Notes under the pieces: model-generated | The model's input: only the letters and a program-made list of their open reading frames with translations | Told to the model about the DNA's origin: nothing | Database searches by the model: none | Position numbers and translations under genes: made by a program | Source of the DNA: Chlamydiota bacterium | Lineage (GTDB): Bacteria; Chlamydiota; Chlamydiia; Chlamydiales; SM23-39 | Length of the DNA stretch: 40,078 nt | Direction: 5' to 3' | Assembly (NCBI GenBank): GCA_016219355.1 | Contig: JACRNF010000007.1 | Span: 1-40,078 of the forward strand | Shown: positions 1-8,614 of the stretch, piece after piece | Layout of the letters: every line of letters begins with the position of its first letter | Numbering within the stretch: the first letter of the stretch is position 1

Positions 1-40
1 ATAATTAATACAAAAGTACTCTTCGGGAAAAGAGGCTACT

Positions 41-205
41 AACCTCAGTTTTGGGTTTCTTCCCTCGGAATCAGCTAAGGTTTTTGAGGAGTTTGGTTTC
101 TTTTTTTTGAAGAAAATAGACAAAGCGTCTATTTCTAAAAAAAAAAGAAATCAAAATTGCAAAAAGATTGCTGATTCTGAGTGGATTAAACTCAAAACTG
201 AGGTT
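41..205. mobile_element. MITE-like palindromic element, copy 1
   Basis: A 165-bp element bounded by terminal inverted repeats (left AACCTCAGTTTTG, right CAAAACTGAGGTT) and flanked by the 3-bp direct repeat ACT (38-40 and 206-208). The two arms pair along most of their length: GAATCAGC pairs with GCTGATTC, a T-rich stretch pairs with an A-rich one, and AAATAGAC pairs with GTCTATTT around an AAAGC loop. It carries no transposase, so it would be a non-autonomous element. A second copy at 36521-36685 differs at one base only (G79 versus A36559). The ANT-type 3-bp duplications recall what I remember of the ISL2 group of IS5-family elements; that assignment is inference. Read rightwards from its first base it is open for all 55 codons. 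Confidence 0.85.
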
Positions 206-228
206 ACTAATAATTAGGTTACAGACAG

Positions 229-2931
229 ATGACGGCAGACAAGAACTTGTGGTGGAGTTTTTCCACAGAACAAACTTACAAGGCATTAAATACCGATCCA
301 AATCAAGGGTTGTCGTCCGCTGCAGCTAAAATTAACTTAATAAGTTACGGATTTAATGAACTGCCCGAGCCTAAATCTTTTTCCGCATTTAAACTTTTCT
401 TAAATCAATTTGCCGGTTTTATTGTATGGGTTTTAATCATCGCAGCATTCATTGCCGGCATTCTTGGAGAATTAATTGACGCTTCTGCCATTTTCATTAT
501 CGTTATTCTCAATGCAATCATTGGATTTGTCCAAGAGATCAATGCGAAGAGATCTCTTGCCGCACTAAAAAAGCTTGCCACACCTACTTGTAAAGTGATC
601 CGAGAAGGTATTTTGCAGACTCTACTTTCAAAGGAAATTGTCCCGGGAGATCTTATTTTGCTAGAAGCAGGTGACTTGGTCCCATCAGACGGAAGGGTCA
701 TTCAATCTACTCAACTCTTTACGCAAGAGGCTTCTTTAACAGGAGAATCTTTATCTATTTACAAAACTACCGGCCAACTTGCAAATGAGACGTTACCTAT
801 CGGCGATCGAAAAAATATGGTCTTCATGGGAACGGTAGTGCAAAGCGGCAAGGGACGTATGCTAGTGACTGCGACAGGGTTGAATACGGAACTTGGAAAG
901 ATCGCTTCTATGTTAAGCAAGAGCAAAGAAGAGCAAACTCCGCTACAAATCCGCCTGCAGCAATTGGGAAGAAGATTGGTTTTTCTTTGCCTTGGAATTA
1001 TTTTGATTGTCTTTATCCTTGGGATACTGCGGGGAAATTCTATTCTTAATGTCTTTTTGACGGCAACAAGCCTTGCAGTTGCTGCCATACCCGAAGGGCT
1101 ACCTGCTATTGTAACCATAGCGCTTGCCATCGGTATGAAAAAAATGGCAAAGCGCAAAGCTCTTATTCGCTCTCTTCCTTCCGTTGAAACCTTAGGATGC
1201 GCCTCTGTGATCTGCAGCGACAAGACCGGAACTCTAACAAAGAATGAAATGACCGTAAAAAAGATATGGGTAAATAAAGAGCAAATTGATGTTTCCGGCG
1301 TGGGATATACGCCGGTTGGAAATTTTACATTACAGTCGCAAGAGATCTCTCTTGCAGAATTTCCTGAATTAAGGATCCTTCTTGAGATCGGAACATTATG
1401 TAATAGCGCTAATCTCACGCATACGGACCAAGATTGGCAAATCACCGGCGATCCTACAGAAGGAGCTTTGATAGTTGCAGCAGAAAAGGGAGGAATAAAT
1501 AAAAAGGAGCTAGAGGCCGCAAACCCTTTTCTTGAAGAGCTCCCTTTTGATTCTGAGCGAAAACGGATGAGTGTTCTTAGAAAAACATCTGAAGGCAATA
1601 TTCTGTTTGTCAAGGGAGCTCCCGATTTAATTCTAAACCGTTGCCAAACCATTCTCCTAAGGAACGAAAAGGTCTTGCTTACTCCCCTCTTTAGGCAAGA
1701 AATCCTTGATGCTAACCAACATTTCGCCTCTCAAGCTTTAAGAATTTTAGCCATGGCATATAAAAATATCGAGCTCGATAAGAGCATAGATGAGTCAATG
1801 GAAGAAAATCTTACTTTTGTCGGTCTTATGGCCATGATGGATCCTCCAAGGCCCGAAGCTAAACAAGCCGTGCAAACCTGTATAAAAGCAGGTATCATTC
1901 CAGTGATGATTACAGGTGACTATAAAGAGACGGCAGAAGCTGTGGCAAAAGAACTCGGATTAATGACGGAAGGATCTTTAGCGATCAATGGAATAGAGCT
2001 AGAGCAGATGAGTGATGAAGAGCTAAAAAAATCTCTGCGAAGTATCCGGATTTATGCCCGAGTCTCGGCAGAACATAAACTGCGCATTGTGAGGATGTGG
2101 AAAAGTTTAGGAGAAGTTGTGGCTGTTACCGGCGACGGCGTTAATGACGCTCCAGCGATCAAAGAAGCCGACATCGGCATTGCAATGGGAATTAAAGGGA
2201 CCGATGTCACTAAAGAAACGGCAGATATGATCATCACCGATGACAATTTTGCATCGATTGTCAATGCTGTGGAAGAAGGCAGAGGAATTTATGACAATAT
2301 TATAAAATTCGTTAATTATCTGCTTTCTTCAAATATTGCCGAGCTCATGGTCATTTTTATAGGAATGGCTATAGGTTTTAAAGACCCTTTGGGAAATCCC
2401 TTTGTAAGCTTGTCCGCCGTTCAACTTTTACTTTTAAATTTAGTCACGGACGGCCTGCCGGCCATTGCCTTGGGAATGGACCCTGTTGATCCAAGAGCAA
2501 TGCAAAGACGGCCTAGAAAATCAAGAGAACCTATTTTATCATTTCGTTTTTCTATGCAACTCGTTTCAATTAGCTCCGTCATTACAGCGGGCACCATCAT
2601 CGCATGCCATTTTGGACTAAGAACAAGCGCTGCTTTAGCACAAACAATGGCGCTTACGACCCTTGTTGTATTGGAACTTGTTAGAGTACAAATGGTACGT
2701 TCCGAATATCATATTGGATTTTTTTCCAATCGATGGATCATTGGGGCTTTGGTAAGTTCGTTATTAATTCATCTGTCGGTCATTTATTTTCCCCCGTTGC
2801 AGAAAGTCTTCGGAACGGTTGGATTGGGTTTAAAAGAATGGGGAGTGATTGCCATTGTAGCCATGGGTTCGGGGATTTGCGGATTTGTGATTAATCGAAT
2901 ATTCAAACCTCGATTTTCTTCAGCTAGCTGA
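229..2931 (+). CDS. Cation-transporting P-type ATPase, Ca2+ (SERCA/PMR1) type
   Basis: A 900-residue P-type ATPase of the inner membrane that should pump cations, most likely Ca2+, using ATP. In order: cation_ATPase_N region (about 10-75), M1-M2 (about 57-103), actuator domain with TGES at 171-174, M3-M4 with PEGLP at 288-292, phosphorylation site DKTGT starting at Asp331, nucleotide domain, hinge motif TGDGVNDAP, then six C-terminal helices. NIAEL in M5 and NLVTDGLPA in M6 resemble the Ca2+-site residues of SERCA, and PEGLP in M4 argues against a heavy-metal (CPx) type. Length is normal. The start has only a weak ribosome-binding site (RBS). The MITE ends 23 bp upstream, so the native promoter may have been displaced or supplied by the element. 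It precedes the metal-efflux operon by 109 bp and may or may not be functionally linked. Mn2+ or another divalent ion is possible. Confidence 0.93.
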   Translation: MTADKNLWWSFSTEQTYKALNTDPNQGLSSAAAKINLISYGFNELPEPKSFSAFKLFLNQFAGFIVWVLIIAAFIAGILGELIDASAIFIIVILNAIIGFVQEINAKRSLAALKKLATPTCKVIREGILQTLLSKEIVPGDLILLEAGDLVPSDGRVIQSTQLFTQEASLTGESLSIYKTTGQLANETLPIGDRKNMVFMGTVVQSGKGRMLVTATGLNTELGKIASMLSKSKEEQTPLQIRLQQLGRRLVFLCLGIILIVFILGILRGNSILNVFLTATSLAVAAIPEGLPAIVTIALAIGMKKMAKRKALIRSLPSVETLGCASVICSDKTGTLTKNEMTVKKIWVNKEQIDVSGVGYTPVGNFTLQSQEISLAEFPELRILLEIGTLCNSANLTHTDQDWQITGDPTEGALIVAAEKGGINKKELEAANPFLEELPFDSERKRMSVLRKTSEGNILFVKGAPDLILNRCQTILLRNEKVLLTPLFRQEILDANQHFASQALRILAMAYKNIELDKSIDESMEENLTFVGLMAMMDPPRPEAKQAVQTCIKAGIIPVMITGDYKETAEAVAKELGLMTEGSLAINGIELEQMSDEELKKSLRSIRIYARVSAEHKLRIVRMWKSLGEVVAVTGDGVNDAPAIKEADIGIAMGIKGTDVTKETADMIITDDNFASIVNAVEEGRGIYDNIIKFVNYLLSSNIAELMVIFIGMAIGFKDPLGNPFVSLSAVQLLLLNLVTDGLPAIALGMDPVDPRAMQRRPRKSREPILSFRFSMQLVSISSVITAGTIIACHFGLRTSAALAQTMALTTLVVLELVRVQMVRSEYHIGFFSNRWIIGALVSSLLIHLSVIYFPPLQKVFGTVGLGLKEWGVIAIVAMGSGICGFVINRIFKPRFSSAS

Positions 2932-2996
2932 TAATCAGTCCTTTATATCCGCTCTATGAAAAGTTGCTGCAATTTCCCTATTGCGTTAAATAGTTC

Positions 2997-3016
2997 TTTT
3001 TTCAATAGTGAAAAAA
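2997..3016. repeat. Short inverted repeat upstream of efflux operon
   Basis: TTTTTTCA and TGAAAAAA are separated by ATAG, 24 bp before the start of the efflux operon. It is very AT-rich, so it could be chance. It could also be a terminator stem for the upstream ATPase or an operator. No convincing sigma70 promoter is seen in 2932-3040; the nearest candidates have weak -10 hexamers. Confidence 0.25.
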
Positions 3017-3040
3017 AGGGTAACAATAATTGTGTTTTAA

Positions 3041-4327
3041 ATGCTTTTTTTTAATAAGAAAATTACTAATTACTTATTATTTTTTGTTTTTTTTATGTTT
3101 AATATAGGACCACTTTTTTCGGAAGAAGACCCTTTAAACCAAGCCTCCTTGCGATTAGAAACATTGATCGAAGAAGTTTTAAAGCGTAATCCAAATCTGG
3201 AAGCGGCGCGTGATCGCATTCGTGCAGCAGCCGAGGTTGTTCCTAGGGTCCAAGTGATTGAAGATCCAGAATTCAAATTTTTGAGCGATTATAACAACTT
3301 TAAATCTAAAAGTGCATTCGTCCCTATGCTCCAATATCAAATTTCTCAAACATTGCCTTTTCCAGGAAAGCTTGGATTAAAGGGCAAAGTAGCTGGTGAA
3401 ATTCTTAAACAATTTAAGAGTCAAGAAGTTATTACCAAGCGGGATTTGATTTTGCAAACCAAAAAACTTTACTTTCAACTTTTTTTCAATTACTCATCTT
3501 TTCAAATTAATCAAGACAATCGCAATCTGGTTAAAAATCTTATCGATGCAAGTTTGGCCTTATATAAATCAGGCCTTGCCGGCTATGAAGAGGTCGCCAA
3601 AGCACAAGTCGAACTTCAAGTTTTGGATGAGCAATTGCTAATGATTGAAGCAGACCGCATTTTTATTGTTTCGATGCTCAATGCACTTCTTGACAGGCCG
3701 CAAAAAGATCCTTTGGGAAAGCCAACGGAAAATTTCGCATCGTCTACAAGTTTCTCCTACGAAACTCTGGAAAGGCTAGCGATGCAAAAAAGACCTGAGT
3801 TACAAGAGATTCAAGCAATGATTGATGAGCAGCAAATGATAGCGCGGCTTGCTAAAAGAGAATATTTACCTGATATCGCATTCTCTTTTGCGTATGAACA
3901 AATTACTCATAATCGCAGTGATAATGCTTGGGAAGCAAGCATCGGTTTTAAAATTCCTCTTTGGGCCGGCCAAAGACAGGGGCGCCAAGTTCGCGAAGCA
4001 CATGCCCGGGCATCGGCTAATAGGAACGCACTTAAAGGAATGGAAGCTCAAGTCCGGGGACAAATTCAAAATACTTTAGGCAAGCTTAAAGCTAATGACG
4101 AACGGCTTTTATTATATAAAACAGGGCTAATCCCCAAAATTCAAGAAGCTCTCAAAGCATCTGAAGCTAGCTATCGCGCAGGGAAAGGTGGTTTTCTAAC
4201 TCTTCTTGATAGCCGCAGGCAATACCAAGATATCTCATTAGAATATGAGCGTACAAAAGCAGAAAGAGAATCCCTGATAGCAGAATTAGAGCGGGCCGTT
4301 GGAGTGCCCTTGGAGGAAATTCAATGA
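3041..4327 (+). CDS. Outer-membrane efflux protein (TolC/CusC family)
   Basis: A 428-residue outer-membrane channel component of a tripartite metal efflux pump. Residues 1-27 form a signal peptide: short basic start (NKK), long Phe/Leu-rich core, and a likely cleavage site near LFS/EED. The rest has the repeated heptad-rich structure of OEP proteins: two homologous halves with long coiled helices, for example around 130-190 and 340-420, and the common motif YRAGKGGFLTLLDSRRQY near 382. It is first in a three-gene operon: its last four bases overlap the start of the adaptor gene (ATGA), implying translational coupling. The ATG has no strong Shine-Dalgarno sequence. The family is clear, while Cu/Ag specificity is inferred from the downstream CusA-like transporter. 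Confidence 0.88.
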   Translation: MLFFNKKITNYLLFFVFFMFNIGPLFSEEDPLNQASLRLETLIEEVLKRNPNLEAARDRIRAAAEVVPRVQVIEDPEFKFLSDYNNFKSKSAFVPMLQYQISQTLPFPGKLGLKGKVAGEILKQFKSQEVITKRDLILQTKKLYFQLFFNYSSFQINQDNRNLVKNLIDASLALYKSGLAGYEEVAKAQVELQVLDEQLLMIEADRIFIVSMLNALLDRPQKDPLGKPTENFASSTSFSYETLERLAMQKRPELQEIQAMIDEQQMIARLAKREYLPDIAFSFAYEQITHNRSDNAWEASIGFKIPLWAGQRQGRQVREAHARASANRNALKGMEAQVRGQIQNTLGKLKANDERLLLYKTGLIPKIQEALKASEASYRAGKGGFLTLLDSRRQYQDISLEYERTKAERESLIAELERAVGVPLEEIQ

Positions 4328-5454
4328 TCCCGGTAATAATTTTTCTTTTATTAACTATGCAGACATTAGATGGGATGGAAAGCATGCCGCAAGACAAAAA
4401 ACATGCCTCCAGCCATGCAGAAGTTCAAATTGATCCGGAAAGATTGCAGCTTTTTGGCATTACTACAGAAAAACTGCAAATTCGGGATTTATCCAAAACA
4501 ATCCGGACGGTTGGTCTTGTTGAAGCCGATGAAAGAAGGATTGCTAATGTTCAAACTAAATTTAAAGGATGGATAGAAAAACTCTTTGTCAACTTTACAG
4601 GAACTTCTGTAAGCAATGAAGAACCTTTATTTTCCGTCTATAGTCCTGATCTATTGACCGCTCAAGAGGAATATTTGCTGGCGCTTAAAAGCAGCGAGCA
4701 TCCGACACAAGGAATATATAAAGAAGAGCTCGATCAATCAAACGACGATCTCTTAATAGCGGCTCGGCAGCGTTTAGAATTGTGGGATGTCCCAAAAGAA
4801 GAAATTCAGCGTCTTACCAAGACTCGCATCCCAACAAAAACTTTAACCATTAATTCTCCTGTAGAGGGAATTGTCTTAAAGAAAGATGCTTTTGTCGGCA
4901 TGAATGTTGAACCCGGAATGAATATCTTCACTATTGCCGATCTCTCCCAAGTTTGGGTGCTGGCCGATATCTATGAACAAGACATTTCATGGATAAAGAT
5001 GGGGCAAAAGGCCACCATTTCTCTAACCTCATTCCCGGGAAAATCTCTTATCGGCTCAGTTGCATTTATTAGCTATATCGTTGAGCCGAGCACCCGTACG
5101 ATGAAAGTCCGTTTTGATTTTGATAATCCGAACAACCAGTTAAAGCCGGGCATGTATGCAACTGTTGAAACTCAAATTTCAATGGGGAAAGAATTAGCCG
5201 TTCCAGAATCTGCTGTAATTGATACCGGAGAGAGAAAAATTGTCTTTGTGTCAACCGGCAAAGGCCATTTTGAACCTAGAGAAGTTCAGCTGGGATTTAA
5301 GGCAGGTCCCTATTATCAGGTAATTAGCGGCCTTAATACTGATGAAGAGGTCGTTACCAGCGCACAATTTTTAATCGATTCCGAAAGTCGGCTTAAGGCA
5401 GCGGGACAAGGAATGCAAGGAATGGATATGGGGCAAAAAAAACATGATCGGTAA
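4324..5454 (+). CDS. Periplasmic adaptor of metal RND efflux pump (CusB-like)
   Basis: A 376-residue membrane-fusion protein joining the inner-membrane pump to the outer-membrane channel. It has a short hydrophobic N-terminus (PVIIFLLL), then a Met/His-rich segment (Met12, Met18, Met21, then KKHASSH). That recalls the N-terminal methionine site by which CusB takes up Cu(I)/Ag(I). Barrel-sandwich (lipoyl-like) halves flank an alpha-helical hairpin at about 95-165. The segment around 173-200 (GIVLKKDAFVGMNVEPGM) is the returning lipoyl half, followed by a beta-barrel with STRTMKVRF. The C-terminus is again Met/His-rich (GMQGMDMGQKKH). It overlaps the preceding gene by 4 bp and the next by 11 bp. 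The hydrophobic N-terminus is short and lacks basic residues, so export by a standard signal peptide is less obvious than for the channel gene. Confidence 0.88.
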   Translation: MIPVIIFLLLTMQTLDGMESMPQDKKHASSHAEVQIDPERLQLFGITTEKLQIRDLSKTIRTVGLVEADERRIANVQTKFKGWIEKLFVNFTGTSVSNEEPLFSVYSPDLLTAQEEYLLALKSSEHPTQGIYKEELDQSNDDLLIAARQRLELWDVPKEEIQRLTKTRIPTKTLTINSPVEGIVLKKDAFVGMNVEPGMNIFTIADLSQVWVLADIYEQDISWIKMGQKATISLTSFPGKSLIGSVAFISYIVEPSTRTMKVRFDFDNPNNQLKPGMYATVETQISMGKELAVPESAVIDTGERKIVFVSTGKGHFEPREVQLGFKAGPYYQVISGLNTDEEVVTSAQFLIDSESRLKAAGQGMQGMDMGQKKHDR

Positions 5455-8400
5455 GCTCATTGAGATTTGCGGCAAAAACCGCCTTATCGTCTTTATTGTT
5501 ACCGGCCTTATTTTACTCTGGTCTATTTGGACAATTAACAAAACTCCCGTTGATGCTTTACCAGATCTTTCCGATACCCAAGTTATTATTTTTACCGAAT
5601 GGATGGGACGCAGCCCCAATCTGGTTGAAGATCAGATCACCTATCCTCTGGTAACCACTTTTCTTGGCGCTCCGAAAGTAAAATTGGTCAGGGGCTTTAC
5701 CATGTTCGGTATGTCTTTTGTGTCGGTGATTTTTCAAGACGGCACCGATATTTATTGGGCTAGGAGCCGAGCGTTAGAGTACCTTTCCAAGCTACAAGGA
5801 AAACTTCCCGAGGGAGTAACTCCACAGCTCGGTCCGGATGCTACGGGAGTCGGCTGGATCTTTGAATATGCCCTCGTTGATGAATCAAAAAAATATTCCC
5901 TTCAAGAGATGCGCACCTTTCAAGATTGGTATTTACGCTACTGGCTTACTTCTGTGCCGGGAGTTGCCGAGGTCGCAAGCGTCGGGGGTTATCAAAAAGA
6001 ATATCAAGTGGAGATTGATCCGACTAAACTTCAAGCCTATGATCTTTCGATTTTAGATATCAAGGAAGCCATCCACAGATCCAATGGTGATGTAGGAGGG
6101 CGTGTCATTGAACTTGCTGAGCATGAATATGCTGTTAGAGGGCGCGGTTATATCACTGATAAAGGTATGATTGAAAAAATTGTTGTTAAAACCGACTTCA
6201 AAGGAACGCCAGTTTTAATCAATGATATAGGGCGGGTTCAAATCGGAGGCAATATCCGTCGAGGCTTTACTGAACTCAACGGAGAAGGAGAAACCGTCGG
6301 CGGGATTGTTGTAATGCGCTTTGGCGAAGATACAGCAAAAGTCATCGATCGGGTTAAAGAAAAAATCAAAGAAATGGAGCCTTCTTTTCCTCCCGGAATA
6401 AAAGTAGTCACAACTTATGACCGCTCAAATCTCATCAGGCACTCCTTAAATACCTTATCAGAAGCATTGATCGAAGAAATTATTATTGTATCTCTAGTCA
6501 TTTTAATCTTTCTATTCCATTTTCGATCTACCCTAGTTTCTATTATCACCTTGCCTATTGCTGTGATGATCTCTTTTATCCCGATGTATTACATGGGAAT
6601 CAATGCCAATATCATGTCGCTTGCAGGGATTATCATCGCTATTGGGGATATTGTCGATTCGGCAGTGATCATGACGGAAAATGCCCATAAAAAATTAGAA
6701 CAAGAGGGAGAAAAACGGTCTCGTGTCGATATTGTTATTGAAGCGGCGAAAGAAATAGGCCCCAGTATTTTTGCCTCCCTCTTTGTTATCGTAATTGGAT
6801 TTCTTCCTGTTTTTGTTCTTCAGGAACAAGAGGGGCGTCTTTTTTCTCCTTTGGCTTATACAAAAACATTTTCCCTTGTTTTTGGAGCGTTCCTTGGAGT
6901 CACTCTTGTGCCCGCTCTTATGGTTACCTTTATTCGGGGCAAAATAAGGCCCGAAATGCAAAACCCCCTTACCCGATTAACTATTGCTATTTATAAACCA
7001 ATCTTAAGGTTTTGCCTCCGCTTTCGTTATTTTGTGGTAGGAGGCTGCCTTCTTCTCATCCTTGGCGCCATTCCCATTTATTACAATTTGGGCTCTGAAT
7101 TCATGCCTCCTTTGGACGAAGAAACAATTCTTTTTATGCCGATTACAACGCCAGGTATCTCAATAGAGGCGGCTAAAAAATTAGTACAGACGCAAGACAA
7201 GATTATACGTAGTTTTCCTGAAGTTCAATCCGTTTTCGGCAAAGCAGGCCGCGCAGAAACGCCAACCGATCCCGCCCCTCTTTCAATGATAGAAACTGTC
7301 ATTATCCTGAGGCCCAAAGCAGCTTGGCGCAAAGGTATGACAAAGGATAAATTAGTCAAAGAAATGGACCAGGCTCTTCAGTTTGCCGGAGTTCAAAACG
7401 CTTTTACCATGCCTATTAAGGCCCGAATTGACATGCTGACTACCGGCATCCGCACGCCAATCGGAATTAAAATTTTAGGAAAAGATCTTAGTGAAATTGC
7501 CATTCTTGGAGAAGAACTGGAAAAAATTATCAAAAAGGTCCCGGGAACACGCAGTGTTTATGCCGAGCGGGAAATGGGAGGGTTCTTTATCGATTTTACC
7601 CCTGATCGTGAAGCAATTGCCCGTTATGGATTAAGGGTCATGGACGTGCAGGAAATTATAGAAACGGCAATCGGAGGGCTAGATATAGATACAACCATTG
7701 AAGGTCGGGAAAGATACAAAATCAATGTGCGGTATCCTCGAGAACTTAGAGACGATATCGATAAATTAAAAAAAATCCTAGTGCCTATTATGATAAAACC
7801 ACAGGCAGATCCCGGACAAGTTGAGCATGTTCCCCTTGGCCAGCTCGGTAAGATTGAAGCAGTAATGGGGGCTCCGATGATTAAAGACGAGATGGGATCT
7901 CTTGCAGGATGGGTCTATGTTGATATAGAAGGGCGAGATATCGGCGGCTATGTGAAGGATGCCAAAATGGCCGTCGAGCAAAATTTAACCCTGCCTACAG
8001 GATATTACCTCAAATGGACCGGTCAATATGAGTTCTTAGAAAGAATACAAGCTTTGATGAAAATTGTCATCCCTTTAACTCTTATAATTATCGGCATTAT
8101 TCTTTATCTTAATTTCAGAGGAATTGCTCAAACTCTGATTGTCATGCTATCAGTTCCTTTTGCAGCTATAGGTGCCGTCTTACTCATGTTTTCGGTAAAT
8201 TATAATACTTCGGTAGCAGTTTGGGTCGGTATGATCGATATTCTTGGCACTGCAGCCGAGACAACGTCGATCATGGTCGTGTACCTTGATGAAGGATTTA
8301 AAAAATGGTCGCAAAAAAATCAAATGAATTCTCAAGATGACCTCTTAAGCATGACTATTGAACATGGATCCTCCAGGGCAAGGCCTTTGATAATGGCAGT

Positions 8401-8599
8401 AGGCCTTAATATTTTTGGATTGCTTCCCATCATATGGAGCGAAGGGGTAGGATCTGATATTGCCAAACGGATCGCAGCGCCTTTATGGGGAGGGCTCATT
8501 TCATTAACGCTTCTCACTTTGCTCGTAATCCCGGCAGTCTATGTCATATGGAGAAGCCTGCAATTTCGACATGTCGAATCTGAGTCTAAAAAAGTTTAG
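5444..8599 (+). CDS. cusA: Heavy-metal RND efflux pump, Cu(I)/Ag(I) CusA type
   Basis: A 1051-residue inner-membrane proton-driven exporter of the HME-RND family, normal length. TM1 lies at about 13-30. A central helix bundle around 340-495 contains the TM4 proton-relay region IAIGDIVDSAV, with Asp405. A second set of helices lies at about 530-548 and 865-1040. The metal-site methionines of E. coli CusA (Met573, Met623, Met672, recalled from the literature) appear to correspond to Met615 (APLSMIET), Met664 (RIDMLTTGI) and Met711 (EREMGGFF). CzcA-type Zn/Co pumps have other residues around RIDM, so Cu(I)/Ag(I) is the best call. The start overlaps the adaptor gene. No cusF-like chaperone or cusRS-type regulator is present nearby. 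The downstream gene is convergent 15 bp away, with no clear terminator between them. Confidence 0.93.
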   Translation: MIGKLIEICGKNRLIVFIVTGLILLWSIWTINKTPVDALPDLSDTQVIIFTEWMGRSPNLVEDQITYPLVTTFLGAPKVKLVRGFTMFGMSFVSVIFQDGTDIYWARSRALEYLSKLQGKLPEGVTPQLGPDATGVGWIFEYALVDESKKYSLQEMRTFQDWYLRYWLTSVPGVAEVASVGGYQKEYQVEIDPTKLQAYDLSILDIKEAIHRSNGDVGGRVIELAEHEYAVRGRGYITDKGMIEKIVVKTDFKGTPVLINDIGRVQIGGNIRRGFTELNGEGETVGGIVVMRFGEDTAKVIDRVKEKIKEMEPSFPPGIKVVTTYDRSNLIRHSLNTLSEALIEEIIIVSLVILIFLFHFRSTLVSIITLPIAVMISFIPMYYMGINANIMSLAGIIIAIGDIVDSAVIMTENAHKKLEQEGEKRSRVDIVIEAAKEIGPSIFASLFVIVIGFLPVFVLQEQEGRLFSPLAYTKTFSLVFGAFLGVTLVPALMVTFIRGKIRPEMQNPLTRLTIAIYKPILRFCLRFRYFVVGGCLLLILGAIPIYYNLGSEFMPPLDEETILFMPITTPGISIEAAKKLVQTQDKIIRSFPEVQSVFGKAGRAETPTDPAPLSMIETVIILRPKAAWRKGMTKDKLVKEMDQALQFAGVQNAFTMPIKARIDMLTTGIRTPIGIKILGKDLSEIAILGEELEKIIKKVPGTRSVYAEREMGGFFIDFTPDREAIARYGLRVMDVQEIIETAIGGLDIDTTIEGRERYKINVRYPRELRDDIDKLKKILVPIMIKPQADPGQVEHVPLGQLGKIEAVMGAPMIKDEMGSLAGWVYVDIEGRDIGGYVKDAKMAVEQNLTLPTGYYLKWTGQYEFLERIQALMKIVIPLTLIIIGIILYLNFRGIAQTLIVMLSVPFAAIGAVLLMFSVNYNTSVAVWVGMIDILGTAAETTSIMVVYLDEGFKKWSQKNQMNSQDDLLSMTIEHGSSRARPLIMAVGLNIFGLLPIIWSEGVGSDIAKRIAAPLWGGLISLTLLTLLVIPAVYVIWRSLQFRHVESESKKV

Positions 8600-8614
8600 C
8601 AATTAAAAAAATTT

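Noticed and set aside
8-40. Terminator at the left edge
   Set aside because: CTCTT/AAGAG can pair around a small loop, but no T-run follows and the gene it would serve is outside the window.
759-1652. 297-codon open frame on the minus strand
   Set aside because: Lies wholly inside the P-type ATPase gene, whose protein motifs are unambiguous. The antisense product has no recognisable domain.
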